Assembly: GCF_041397485.1 (NCBI RefSeq)
Contig: NZ_JAWKWO010000006.1
Coordinates: 186,001-250,000 of the forward strand
DNA: 64,000 nt
Direction of reading: 5' to 3'
Source of the DNA: Zhengella sp020637775
Lineage (GTDB): Bacteria > Pseudomonadota > Alphaproteobacteria > Rhizobiales > Rhizobiaceae
A program made the translations under genes and the position numbers. This document shows positions 24,993 through 33,569 of the stretch, piece by piece (position 1 is the stretch's first letter; every line of letters begins with the position of its first letter). The notes under the pieces were generated by a model. That model was not told the origin of the DNA, made no database searches, and saw only the letters and a list, made by a program, of their open reading frames with translations.

Positions 24993-26222
24993 TCAGACCC
25001 CGCGGATTTCCTGCTCCGGATTGGCGCCGATGCGATGGATCGACAGGTCTGCCCCGCGCATCTCCTCGGTTTCGGAAAGGCGCAGGCCCATCGCCGCCTT
25101 CAGCACGCCATAAACGAGGAAACCTGCCGCCGCCGCATAGGCCACGCCGAGGAGCGAACCGGCAAGCTGGCTCATGAAGGAGACGCCGCCCAGGCCGCCC
25201 AGCGCCTCGAGGCCGAATATGCCGGCCGCGATGCCGCCCCACAAGCCGCACATTCCGTGCAGCGGCCAAACGCCCAGCACGTCGTCGAACTTGAGCTTCT
25301 CCTGGCAGAAGGCGAAGCCCTTCACGAAGATGACGCCGGCCGCCGCCCCGACGGCAAGCGCGCCGATGGGATGGAAGATGTCGGATCCGGCACACACCGC
25401 CACGAGGCCGGCCAGCGCGCCGTTGTGAACGAAGCCCGGATCGTTGCGTCCGGCGACCAGCGCCGCGACGATACCCCCCACCATGGCCATCAGCGAATTG
25501 ATGGCGACGAGACCGGATGCCGAGCCGACCGATTGCGCGCTCATCACATTGAAGCCGAACCAGCCTGTGCACAGCAGCCAGGAGCCCAGCGCCAGCCACG
25601 GAATGGACGAGGGCGGAATACCGACCGAACGCCCGGAACGGGTATAGCGGCCAAGCCGCGCTCCCAGCAGCACCACCGCGCCCAGCGCAATCCATCCGCC
25701 CACGGCATGGACCACGATGGATCCGGCGAAATCATGGAAGGGATGGCCGAAAGCGGCCTCCAATGCACCTTGCAGGCCGAAATTGCCGTTCCAGACGATG
25801 CCCTCATAGAAGGGGTAGACGAGCCCGACCAGCGCCGCCGTCGCGAAACATTGCGGCAGGAAACGCATGCGCTCCGCGATACCGCCGGAGATGATCGCCG
25901 GAATGGCCGCCGCGAAGGTCGTCAGGAAGAAGAATTTCACCAGCGTGAAGCCCTGCGGCAGGAAGGTCTCGCCCCCCTGGCTGCCCGAGAGCACCGCCGC
26001 GTTGACGAAAAAGGTCACGCCATAGGCGACCGTGAAGCCGACGAAGAAGTAGGCGATGGTTGAGATGGCGAAATCCACGAGGATTTTCACCAGCGCGTTC
26101 ACCTGGTTCTTGTGCCGCACCGTGCCGACTTCGAGAAAGGCGAAGCCGCCATGCATGGCGAACACGAGAATGGCGCCGAGGAGGACGAAGAACACATCCC
26201 CGCCGATCTGGTCGTTCTGCAT
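24993..26222 (-). CDS. Ammonium transporter (Amt family), copy 1
   Basis: A 409-residue Amt channel with about eleven membrane helices and no cleavable signal peptide. The two pore histidines are in VVHAVGGWIALGA and PLHGMCGLWGG. The N-terminus MQNDQIGGDVFFVLLGAILVFAMHGGFAFLE differs from classical AmtB and is close to the atypical Amt of the 28040-29362 gene. The C-terminal tail (GLRLSETEEMRGADLSIHR) is the cytosolic part that usually meets PII proteins. It lies 212 bases behind the second amt gene, and only a weak promoter candidate is seen there. Confidence 0.93.
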   Translation of the reverse strand: MQNDQIGGDVFFVLLGAILVFAMHGGFAFLEVGTVRHKNQVNALVKILVDFAISTIAYFFVGFTVAYGVTFFVNAAVLSGSQGGETFLPQGFTLVKFFFLTTFAAAIPAIISGGIAERMRFLPQCFATAALVGLVYPFYEGIVWNGNFGLQGALEAAFGHPFHDFAGSIVVHAVGGWIALGAVVLLGARLGRYTRSGRSVGIPPSSIPWLALGSWLLCTGWFGFNVMSAQSVGSASGLVAINSLMAMVGGIVAALVAGRNDPGFVHNGALAGLVAVCAGSDIFHPIGALAVGAAAGVIFVKGFAFCQEKLKFDDVLGVWPLHGMCGLWGGIAAGIFGLEALGGLGGVSFMSQLAGSLLGVAYAAAAGFLVYGVLKAAMGLRLSETEEMRGADLSIHRIGANPEQEIRGV

Positions 26223-26434
26223 CGTATTGTCCCGTCTGTACCGTTTTCCGGATTGATGGGACCCGCAAAATCAAGATGCATGCCAGATGGGCACCTGCCG
26301 GAAAAGGCTGCTTTCCATGGCAGGAACTCCGGCATGCGAAGAAAGTTGCCCATTTCCCATGCAACATGCAAAGCACATGCACAGGAAATGGGCTTCTTTC
26401 GCCTGCGCCGGGGGCGGTATCGCAGGCGGGAAGG

Positions 26435-27763
26435 TCAGGCGTGGTAGGCTGCCTCTCCATGGGAGGTGAGATCGAGCCCCTGGCGTTCCTTGTCCGCCTC
26501 CACGCGCAGGCCGACGATCATGTCCACGATCTTGTAGAGAATGAAGGAGATGACGCCGCACCAGACGATGGTGATGGCCACGGCCTGGATCTGGATGAAT
26601 GTCTGCCCGGCGATGGAATAATCGTCTCCACCCGTTCCGCCGAGGCCTGGAGCAGTGAAGATACCGGTGCCTACCGCGCCGATGATGCCGCCAATGCCAT
26701 GCACGCCGAACACGTCGAGACTGTCGTCATAGCCGAACCGGTTCTTCACCACCGCGACGAAGAAATAGCATCCCGCCGAGGCCAGCGCGCCAAGCACGAT
26801 CGCGCCAACCGGTCCGACCGTGCCGGCGGCGGGTGTGACCGCGACAAGTCCGGCAACGAGGCCGGATGCCGCGCCGAGCATGGATGCCTTTCCGCGCAGG
26901 ACCGCTTCCAGCCCCGCCCATGCGAGGATGGCGCCGGCCGTGGCCGTGAACGTGTTGATCATCGCCAGCGCTGCGCCGCCATTGGCTTCCAGGTTGGACC
27001 CGGCATTGAAGCCGAACCAGCCGACCCAGAGGATGGACGCGCCGACCATGGTCAGCGTCATCGAATGCGGAGCCATCATGTCCTTGCCCAGACCGATGCG
27101 CTTGCCGACAAGGATCGAGCCGATCAGCGCGGCAATGCCGGCATTGATGTGAACCACGGTACCCCCGGCGAAATCCAGCGCGCCCATGTTGAAGATCAGG
27201 CCCGACCCGTCCCACACCATGTGCGCGACAGGGAAATAGACGAAGGTGACCCAGAGCAATGTGAACAGCAGCACGGCGGAGAACTTGATGCGTTCGGCGA
27301 ACGCCCCGACGATCAGCGCCGGCGTGATGGCGGCGAAGGTCATCTGGAAGGCGATGAAGACATATTCGGGAATGACGACGCCTTCCGAGAAGGTCGCCGC
27401 CGTCGAATCGGCCGTGACGCCGGCGAGAAACAGCTTGCCGAAGCCGCCCCAGAACGGGCTCGTGCCGCCACCGAAGGCGAAGGAATAGCCGTAGACCACC
27501 CAGATCACCATCACCAGCGCGGTGATCAGCGTGCATTGCATGAGAACCGACAGCATGTTCTTGGCCCGCACGAGACCGCCATAGAACAGGGCGAGGCCCG
27601 GAAGGATCATGAACAGGACGAGAAGCGTCGAGACCATCATCCAGGCCGTGTCGCCCTTGTCCATCACCGGAGCCGCGGCATCCTGCGCCGCTGCCGGCAT
27701 CAGGCCGGTCACCAGAAGAAGGGCGGACATGAGCGCCACCCCGGGAAATCGCATTGCCATCAT
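26435..27763 (-). CDS. amtB: Ammonium transporter AmtB type, copy 2
   Basis: A 442-residue classical AmtB. The signal peptide is residues 1-28 (ending PAAAQDA), then LALFYGGLVRAKNMLSVLMQC, the signature of enterobacterial-type AmtB. Pore histidines are in GGTVVHINAGIAALIG and FGVHGIGGIIGA; the conserved loop GWFGFNAGS is present. It imports ammonium across the inner membrane. I use the ATG at 27763, preceded by GGAG, rather than an in-frame start 76 codons upstream, which would cross the sigma-54-like promoter and the terminator of the gene before it. Confidence 0.93.
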   Translation of the reverse strand: MMAMRFPGVALMSALLLVTGLMPAAAQDAAAPVMDKGDTAWMMVSTLLVLFMILPGLALFYGGLVRAKNMLSVLMQCTLITALVMVIWVVYGYSFAFGGGTSPFWGGFGKLFLAGVTADSTAATFSEGVVIPEYVFIAFQMTFAAITPALIVGAFAERIKFSAVLLFTLLWVTFVYFPVAHMVWDGSGLIFNMGALDFAGGTVVHINAGIAALIGSILVGKRIGLGKDMMAPHSMTLTMVGASILWVGWFGFNAGSNLEANGGAALAMINTFTATAGAILAWAGLEAVLRGKASMLGAASGLVAGLVAVTPAAGTVGPVGAIVLGALASAGCYFFVAVVKNRFGYDDSLDVFGVHGIGGIIGAVGTGIFTAPGLGGTGGDDYSIAGQTFIQIQAVAITIVWCGVISFILYKIVDMIVGLRVEADKERQGLDLTSHGEAAYHA

Positions 27764-27815
27764 GTCAACTCCGAAAAGAACGGTTGCGGCCGGCGAACCG
27801 GATCGCTCCTGCCTG

Positions 27816-27831
27816 TCAAGGATCGTGCCAA
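27816..27831 (-). promoter_or_regulatory. Sigma-54-like promoter of amtB copy 2
   Basis: On the minus strand TTGGCACGATCCTTGA fits the -24 element perfectly; the -12 element reads TTGA instead of TTGC. It lies 53 bases before the start codon. Confidence 0.5.
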
Positions 27832-27915
27832 GCGATGCGGCAATGTTTATCATTCTGTTTTCAAATGTCTTTTTGGATTCACTCAGGCCATGGGCGTCTT
27901 GCCTTCGCTTCATGT

Positions 27916-27932
27916 TGCACAATAATTTGGCA
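27916..27932 (-). promoter_or_regulatory. NtrC-like site upstream of amtB copy 2
   Basis: TGCACAATAATTTGGCA on the plus strand, a 17-base partial dyad resembling the enterobacterial NtrC box (TGCAC-N7-GTGCA type), 85 bases upstream of the sigma-54-like element. Confidence 0.4.
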
Positions 27933-27960
27933 AAAAGGCCAGAGCTGTCTGAATAATAGG

Positions 27961-27988
27961 CAAAAAAAGAACCCGGCCGAAGCCGGGT
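27961..27988 (-). terminator. Rho-independent terminator after the glnK-amt operon
   Basis: Minus-strand stem ACCCGGC / GCCGGGT with loop TTCG, followed by TC and seven T residues, about 52 bases after the stop codon of the amt gene at 28040-29362. Confidence 0.88.
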
Positions 27989-28039
27989 CAAAGGTAGCGG
28001 TGCCAGATGCCTGGCGCCGCGACGGGATCGTGAAACGCA

Positions 28040-29362
28040 TCAGAAGCGTGTGCCCGCGGCCGTGAATTCCGGATAGGCTTCCACGCCGACTTCCGCCTTG
28101 TCGAGGCCGATCGCCTCTTCCTCGTCGGAAACCCGGATGCCCATGACCGCCTTGAGGATCAGCCAGAACACGGCGCTGACGACCACGGTGAACACGCCAT
28201 AGGCAAGGATGCCGATGATCTGGACACCGAAGGAGGCATCGCCATTGGACAGCGGCACGATGAACGTGCCCCAGATGCCAGCCAGCAGGTGAACCGGGAT
28301 CGCGCCGACCACGTCGTCGATCTTCAGCTTGTCGATGGCGGGCACCGCGAAGACCACGATGATGCCGCCGACCGCGCCGATGATGATCGACAAGAAGGGC
28401 GAGGGGTTGAGCGGCTCGGCGGTGATCGAGACGAGGCCCGCCAGGGCACCGTTGAGAACCATGGTGACGTCGACCTTGCCATAGATGAGCGGCATCAGGA
28501 TCATGACCGCGACGACGCCGCCGGCAGCCGCCAGGTTGGTGTTGGCGAAGATGCGCGACACGTCGGACGCGTCACCGATCGTGCCCATGGCGAGCTGCGA
28601 GGCGCCGTTGAAGCCGAACCAGCCGAGCCACAGGATGAAGGTACCCAGCGTGGCCAGCGGAATCGACGAACCGGGCATCGGCTGAACCCTGCCGTCGACA
28701 TACTTGCCCTTGCGCGCGCCGAGGATGAGGGCGCCCGTCAGCGCGCACCAGCCGCCGACCGAGTGGACCAGGGTGGAGCCCGCGAAATCCTGGAAGCCCA
28801 TGGCGTCGAGCCAGCCGGCGCCCCACTTCCACGAACCGGCGATGGGATAGATGAAGCCGGTCAGGATGACGGTGAAGATCATGAAGGGCAGCAACTTGAT
28901 GCGCTCGGCCAGCGTGCCCGAAACGATCGAGGCGGCGGTGGCCACGAACACCATCTGGAAGAACCAGTCGGAGGCGGTCGAATAGCCGGTATCGAGCGCG
29001 TTGCCGCCCACCGGATCGAACGAATAGGGGCCAAAGGAGCCGAAATAGCCGCCGTCGACGCCCGTATACATCAGGTTGTATCCGACGATCCAGTACATGA
29101 TACCGGCCACCGAATACAGGCCGATATTCTTGAGGCACTGCATGGAGACATTCTTGGATCGCACCAGGCCCGCTTCGAGCATGGCGAATCCGGCCGCCAT
29201 CCACATGACGAGAAAGCCGCCCATCAGGAACAGCAGCGTGTTGAAGATATAGGCGGTTTCCGGGCTGACGGCCGGGGCCGCATCCTGCGCCAGGGCCACG
29301 CCCGCCATTCCGGCGAGCATCAAGCCCGAAAGGGCCGCAGTGGAAAGGGTCTTAACGGTCAT
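28040..29362 (-). CDS. amt: Ammonium transporter (Amt family), copy 3, paired with glnK
   Basis: A 440-residue Amt protein with a signal peptide (residues 1-26, MAGVALAQ) and eleven helices. The helix 1 region reads AAGFAMLEAGLVRSKNVSMQCLKNIG, the atypical Amt subtype. Pore histidines lie in STLVHSVGGWCALTGA and AIPVHLLAGIWG. The gene starts 18 bases after the glnK stop; the glnK-amt pair is one of the most conserved gene pairs in bacteria, with GlnK plugging the channel when nitrogen is plentiful. The ATG at 29362 follows GGAGTAGTATTG; an adjacent TTG is not preferred. Confidence 0.93.
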   Translation of the reverse strand: MTVKTLSTAALSGLMLAGMAGVALAQDAAPAVSPETAYIFNTLLFLMGGFLVMWMAAGFAMLEAGLVRSKNVSMQCLKNIGLYSVAGIMYWIVGYNLMYTGVDGGYFGSFGPYSFDPVGGNALDTGYSTASDWFFQMVFVATAASIVSGTLAERIKLLPFMIFTVILTGFIYPIAGSWKWGAGWLDAMGFQDFAGSTLVHSVGGWCALTGALILGARKGKYVDGRVQPMPGSSIPLATLGTFILWLGWFGFNGASQLAMGTIGDASDVSRIFANTNLAAAGGVVAVMILMPLIYGKVDVTMVLNGALAGLVSITAEPLNPSPFLSIIIGAVGGIIVVFAVPAIDKLKIDDVVGAIPVHLLAGIWGTFIVPLSNGDASFGVQIIGILAYGVFTVVVSAVFWLILKAVMGIRVSDEEEAIGLDKAEVGVEAYPEFTAAGTRF

Positions 29363-29380
29363 CAATACTACTCCTGTCCC

Positions 29381-29719
29381 TTACAATGCTTCCGCATCGG
29401 ACTCGCCCGTGCGGATCCGCACGGCCTGTTCAATTGCGTAGACGAAGATCTTGCCGTCACCGATCTGGCCTGTTTTCGCGGCACCGGAGATCGCCTCGAT
29501 GGCCTTGTCGACCATGTCGGAGGCGATGGCGACCTCGATCTTGAGCTTGGGCAGGAAGCTGACGGCGTATTCCGCGCCGCGATAGATTTCCGTGTGCCCC
29601 TTCTGACGACCGTAGCCTTTGACTTCGGTGACGGTCAGGCCCTGGATCCCGACGGAGGTGAGCGCCTCGCGCACCTCGTCAAGCTTGAACGGCTTGATGA
29701 TTGCCATCACGATTTTCAT
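29381..29719 (-). CDS. glnK: Nitrogen regulatory protein PII
   Basis: A 112-residue PII signal protein of standard length. The start MKIVMAIIKPFKLDEVREAL, the T-loop with the uridylylation tyrosine in GYGRQKGHTEIYRGAEY (Tyr51 region), and the C-terminal GKIFVYAIEQAVRIRTGE are all present. It senses ATP/ADP and 2-oxoglutarate, is modified by GlnD and controls the Amt channel encoded next to it. Named glnK rather than glnB because of the amt neighbour. Confidence 0.95.
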   Translation of the reverse strand: MKIVMAIIKPFKLDEVREALTSVGIQGLTVTEVKGYGRQKGHTEIYRGAEYAVSFLPKLKIEVAIASDMVDKAIEAISGAAKTGQIGDGKIFVYAIEQAVRIRTGESDAEAL

Positions 29720-29800
29720 AAGGTTTCACCCTCGCTTGAATGCGGTTTCCCGCGTTTCGTCCATCACGGGCCTGGAGTTGCCCGCGATTGCCGACACCAA

Positions 29801-29817
29801 TTCAAGCGGCGTGCCAA
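29801..29817 (-). promoter_or_regulatory. Sigma-54-like promoter of glnK-amt
   Basis: Minus-strand TTGGCACGCCGCTTGAA: perfect -24 half, -12 half with A for C, 82 bases before the glnK start. Same form as the site before amtB copy 2. Confidence 0.5.
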
Positions 29818-29903
29818 TTTGATAATGAACTACTTAAATTATTGAAAATAATATCGAATATTGTTTTTGCTGCGTCGCGACTGGTTTCTTCGCAACCGCA
29901 ATA

Positions 29904-29920
29904 TGCATATTATTTATGCA
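29904..29920 (-). promoter_or_regulatory. NtrC-like dyad upstream of glnK
   Basis: TGCATATTATTTATGCA, a 17-base perfect inverted repeat (6-base arms, 5-base centre) in a strikingly AT-rich stretch, 87 bases upstream of the sigma-54-like element. Confidence 0.4.
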
Positions 29921-29935
29921 TTTCTTCTTTTTTGA

Positions 29936-30811
29936 TTATTTTTTAGGCGCTCTCCGCTGGCGGATAAGCCCTTCCTGCGCCATCGAGGCGATCAGCGTGC
30001 CGTCGCGCCCGTAGAGAAACCCGCGTGTCATCCCGCGGGCCCCCTGCGTCGTGGGGCTGTCCTGGGCATAGAGCATCCAGTCACCGAACTGCGCGGGCCG
30101 GTGAAACCACATCGAATGGTCGAGGCTGGCGACTTGCAGGTCGCGGTCGAAAACGGCCCGGCCATGCACGAAAAGCGACGTGTCCAGCAGGGTCATGTCG
30201 GACAGATAGGCCAGAACGGCAGCCTGCAGGGCAGGCTCGTCCGGCACCGGTCCGGTCGTGCGTACCCACGTGTTCTGGCGCGGCGGCAATTTGTTGCGGC
30301 TGGTGTAATGCTCCACTTCCACCGGCTTCATCTCGATGGGCCTTGGCCGTTCGAAATAGTTGCGGATGTTTTCCGGCAGCTTGTCGATGAACCGTTCGAT
30401 CAGCTGCTTTTCCGATAGCAGGTCTTCGGGCGCCGGAACATCCGGCGGAATCTCGAACTGGTGCTCCAGCCCCTCCTCCGCGATGTGAAAGGACGCGATC
30501 AGGGTGAAGATGGCACGGCCATGCTGGATGGCGTTGACGCGGCGCGTCAGGAAGGACGAACCGTCTCGGATCCGGTCCACCTGGTAGATGATCGGCACGG
30601 ACGGATCGCCCGGCAGCATGAAATAGCAATGCAGTGAATGGACATGAAACCGGTCGCTCACCGTGCGCTGCGCGGCCACCAGGGCCTGGCCGATCACCTG
30701 CCCGCCAAAGACCCTTTGCCAGCCGACCTGCGGGCTGCGTCCGCGAAAAAGGTTGTGTTCGAGATATTCGAGATCGAGGATCTCGAACAGCATGTCCGTG
30801 GCACTGACCAT
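29936..30811 (-). CDS. tesB: Acyl-CoA thioesterase II
   Basis: A 291-residue double-hotdog thioesterase that hydrolyses acyl-CoA to the free acid. Visible family marks are LEHNLFRGRSPQVGWQRVFGGQVIGQAL at the start, HSLHCYFMLPGD near 80, LDHSMWFHRPAQFGDWMLYAQDSP near 235 (catalytic Asp) and the terminal GARGMTRGFLYGRDGTLIAS. The catalytic Asp/Thr/Gln triad regions are therefore all represented. Monocistronic. Confidence 0.95.
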   Translation of the reverse strand: MVSATDMLFEILDLEYLEHNLFRGRSPQVGWQRVFGGQVIGQALVAAQRTVSDRFHVHSLHCYFMLPGDPSVPIIYQVDRIRDGSSFLTRRVNAIQHGRAIFTLIASFHIAEEGLEHQFEIPPDVPAPEDLLSEKQLIERFIDKLPENIRNYFERPRPIEMKPVEVEHYTSRNKLPPRQNTWVRTTGPVPDEPALQAAVLAYLSDMTLLDTSLFVHGRAVFDRDLQVASLDHSMWFHRPAQFGDWMLYAQDSPTTQGARGMTRGFLYGRDGTLIASMAQEGLIRQRRAPKK

Positions 30812-30886
30812 CGGGGCTCCGTCATGAAATTTCCGTCATGACGGTTCGACCAGCAAGCGGCGGGGCCGTCAAGTCCACGTGGTCAG

Positions 30887-31459
30887 TCAGGTGCCGCCAG
30901 GCGTCTTTGCCAGCGCCGCCTCGACAGCCAGCGTGATACGGCTGTCATCCGGGCGCATGCGGCTCGGAAAACCCGCCACCGGTACGCCATTGCGCCCGAC
31001 AAGCACCTTGTGGAAATTCCAGCCGGGCACACCGTCGCGTCCCAGGGTCTGCGCGAATGCCCTGTAGAGCGGATGGGCGCCTGCGCCGCGAACCACCGTC
31101 TTGCCCGCCATCGGAAAGGTCACGTCATAGGTCTGCGTGCAGAATTCCTTGATGTCGCTGGCGCTGCCCGGCTCCTGGCGGCCGAAATCGTTGGAAGGAA
31201 CGCCGATGACCACGAGCCCCCGCCCACCATACCGCCGCCAGAGCGCCTCCAGCCCTTCATACTGGGGCGTGAAGGCGCATTTCGATGCCGTGTTGACAAC
31301 CAGCAGCACCTTCCCGGAAAAGCGCGACAGCACAAGCGGATTGCCGTCCAGGCCGTCCAGTGTGAACCCGAACACGTTTCGGGCCTGCTGGGCGGAGGCC
31401 GCGCCGGGCAGAAGCGGCAGAACGGCGGAAAGCGACAGGAAGGCGCGGCGGTCGATCAT
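30887..31459 (-). CDS. Exported glutathione peroxidase
   Basis: A 190-residue thiol peroxidase of the glutathione-peroxidase family with an N-terminal export signal containing a double arginine (MIDRRAFLSLSAVLPLLPGAASAQ), suggesting Sec or Tat export. Peroxidatic Cys61 in NTASKCAFTPQYEGL replaces the animal selenocysteine; a resolving cysteine at 107, the Gln in FGRQEPG and Trp147-Asn148 in PGWNFHKVLVG complete the active site. It reduces hydroperoxides in the periplasm, probably using thioredoxin-like donors. Confidence 0.93.
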   Translation of the reverse strand: MIDRRAFLSLSAVLPLLPGAASAQQARNVFGFTLDGLDGNPLVLSRFSGKVLLVVNTASKCAFTPQYEGLEALWRRYGGRGLVVIGVPSNDFGRQEPGSASDIKEFCTQTYDVTFPMAGKTVVRGAGAHPLYRAFAQTLGRDGVPGWNFHKVLVGRNGVPVAGFPSRMRPDDSRITLAVEAALAKTPGGT

Positions 31460-31529
31460 GGCAATTTCTCCCTTGATGCTTTATCTACGGGCACGGAACA
31501 GGCACGGATGACAGGCTGGAACGATTGCT

Positions 31530-32759
31530 ATGGCCAAGGCGGACAATGAATTCGACATCTTCGTGGCGGGCGCGGGCTATGTGGGCGTGGCGGCGGCCGT
31601 TTCCATCGCCGGCGCGGCACCGGACCTGAAGATCGCGGTTGTCGATGCCGCCCCGGAAGGGGTCTGGCAGAAGGATACGCGTTGCTCGGCCATTGCCGCT
31701 GCCGCCGTTCGCATGCTGGAGCGCCTTGGCGTCTGGCAGGAAATGGCCGGCGAGGCGCAGCCGATCACCGAAATGGTGGTCACCGATTCGCGCACGGCCG
31801 ATCCCGTGCGACCCGTCTTCCTGACCTTCGATGGCGATGTCGCGCCCGGCGAACCTTTCGCCTGGATGGTTCCCAACAAGGTGATGAACGGCGCGCTGCG
31901 CCGGAAGGCCGAAGAACGCGGCGTCACCATCCTGCAATCCACGCCCATCGAGAGCTTCGAAACCCTGCCGTCCCACGTCGCGATCCGGGCAGGCGATGGC
32001 CGCACATTCTCAGCCCGCCTGCTGGTGGCCGCCGATGGCGTGCGCTCGCGCCTGCGCGAACAGGCTGGCATTCGCACCGTTTCCTGGGACTATGGCCAGT
32101 CGGGCATTGTCTGCACCGTGGCACACGAGCGCCCGCATGAAGGCCGCGCGGAAGAGCATTTCCTGCCCGCCGGCCCCTTCGCCACCCTGCCGCTGAAGGG
32201 CAACCGTTCCTCCATCGTCTGGACCGAGCGCACCGCCGATGCCGAAAGGCTGGTCAACGAGGATCCCTTCGTCTTCGAGGTCGAACTGGAAACCCGCTTC
32301 GGCCACAAGCTCGGCCATATCCGGCTTGAGGATACGCCGCGCGCCTGGCCGCTCGGCCTGACGCTTGCCCGCGATTTCGTCGCGCCGCGTTTTGCGCTGG
32401 CCGGGGATTCGGCCCACGGCATCCACCCCATTGCCGGCCAGGGCCTGAACCTCGGCTATCGCGATGTCGCCGCGCTGGCGGAAGTGGTCGTTGAAGCCGC
32501 ACGGCTTGGCCAGGACATCGGCGCGCTTGACGTGCTGGAGCGCTACCAGCAATGGCGCCGCTTCGAGACCGTGCAGATGGGCATCACCACTGACGTGCTG
32601 AACCGCATGTTCTCCAACGATTTCGGGCCGCTGCGGGCCATCCGCGACATCGGGCTCGGCATGGTGGACCGCATGCCCGCGCTCAAGACCTATTTCATCC
32701 GCCAGGCCGCCGGCCTGACCGGCGCAACGCCTCGCCTGCTGAAGGGCGAGGCGCTCTGA
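31530..32759 (+). CDS. UbiH/UbiF/COQ6-type FAD monooxygenase
   Basis: A 409-residue flavoprotein hydroxylase of ubiquinone synthesis. The FAD-binding start is FVAGAGYVGVAAAVSIA (GxGxxG with Tyr-Val), the DG motif is LLVAADGVRSRLREQAG, and the second FAD motif is ALAGDSAHGIHPIAGQGLNLGYRDV near residue 295, which is diagnostic for the family. It hydroxylates the benzoquinone ring using O2 and NADPH. Whether it acts at C5, C6 or C1 cannot be read from sequence, as Rhizobiales use few hydroxylases of broad position choice. Followed 22 bases later by an unknown gene. Confidence 0.92.
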   Translation: MAKADNEFDIFVAGAGYVGVAAAVSIAGAAPDLKIAVVDAAPEGVWQKDTRCSAIAAAAVRMLERLGVWQEMAGEAQPITEMVVTDSRTADPVRPVFLTFDGDVAPGEPFAWMVPNKVMNGALRRKAEERGVTILQSTPIESFETLPSHVAIRAGDGRTFSARLLVAADGVRSRLREQAGIRTVSWDYGQSGIVCTVAHERPHEGRAEEHFLPAGPFATLPLKGNRSSIVWTERTADAERLVNEDPFVFEVELETRFGHKLGHIRLEDTPRAWPLGLTLARDFVAPRFALAGDSAHGIHPIAGQGLNLGYRDVAALAEVVVEAARLGQDIGALDVLERYQQWRRFETVQMGITTDVLNRMFSNDFGPLRAIRDIGLGMVDRMPALKTYFIRQAAGLTGATPRLLKGEAL

Positions 32760-32781
32760 TACCGTTCTGAAAGGACCAGAC

Positions 32782-33384
32782 ATGAACCGCGAACTCGATT
32801 TCGACGAGGTGGCGAAGCTTGCCGCGGCCTCCGCCGAAGCGCTGGCCGGCTACCCGCGCGAGCTTGCAGGCATGGTGGGCGAAATGACGCTCTGGCTGGA
32901 ACGCCATCGCCTGCCGGGCCTTGCCCTGCTGGCCGGCTGGCTGGAGCATGCGCCCGCCTTCGATGCCGATGCCGCCGGCCCAGTAATCGATGAACAGGGC
33001 ATGGTCAGCTTTCCCGATCCCTTCATCGGCGGCATGTTCGTGGTCGACCGTTTCGACACCTGGACCCTGCCCGGTCTCATGGAAGGGCCGCAGCACGGCG
33101 CGGTCCTGATGACCCCTTTCCTTGCCATGGCGGCACACAAGCGGTCCATGCCGCTGGAAATCGTCTTCTTCGGCGACGAAGCCACCCAGGGTGAAGCCGG
33201 GCGGCTGACCTACCGCGAAGGCAAGTCGGTGTTCGAAGGCAAGATGAATGTGCTTGATGGCGTCCGCCGCATCGGCATATCCAGACCCGAATTCCTCGCC
33301 AGGCAGCCACAGGCGCCGCTTGAAGCCGTCGTGACCGTCGACCAGTCGGTGCTCGGTCGCCTGACGCCGCCCCGTGCCAACTGA
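32782..33384 (+). CDS. Conserved protein of unknown function
   Basis: A 200-residue soluble protein; I do not recognise a domain. It has no signal peptide or membrane helix. The C-terminal half (IVFFGDEATQGEAGRLTYREGKSVFEGKMNVLDGVRRIG) looks like a beta-rich fold, and only a few cysteines are present. It starts 22 bases after the UbiH-type gene and is probably co-transcribed, which suggests a quinone or redox-linked role, but this is context only. A hairpin (CGCCGCA/TGCGGCG) follows about 34 bases after its stop. Confidence 0.7.
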   Translation: MNRELDFDEVAKLAAASAEALAGYPRELAGMVGEMTLWLERHRLPGLALLAGWLEHAPAFDADAAGPVIDEQGMVSFPDPFIGGMFVVDRFDTWTLPGLMEGPQHGAVLMTPFLAMAAHKRSMPLEIVFFGDEATQGEAGRLTYREGKSVFEGKMNVLDGVRRIGISRPEFLARQPQAPLEAVVTVDQSVLGRLTPPRAN

Positions 33385-33569
33385 CCCCTGCGTGCCGCAC
33401 TGCAAGAAAGAATGTTGCGCCGCAGAGGATTGCGGCGTCGCGAAACGATCATTCCGCAAAGGCATGCCGCACATGCGCTAAGCTGCGCGGAAGGGCCTGA
33501 AATGGCAACCAAAATACGCGCATAGGCGTTATCCTCGGGATCAATGAAATCCTTGAGGGAGGAAACGCA

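Noticed and set aside
26367..26383. Sigma-54-like sequence upstream of amt copy 1 (TGTGCATGTGCTTTGCA on the minus strand)
   Set aside because: Good -12 half but the GG of the -24 element is missing, and no NtrC-like dyad is at the spacing seen for the other two amt promoters.
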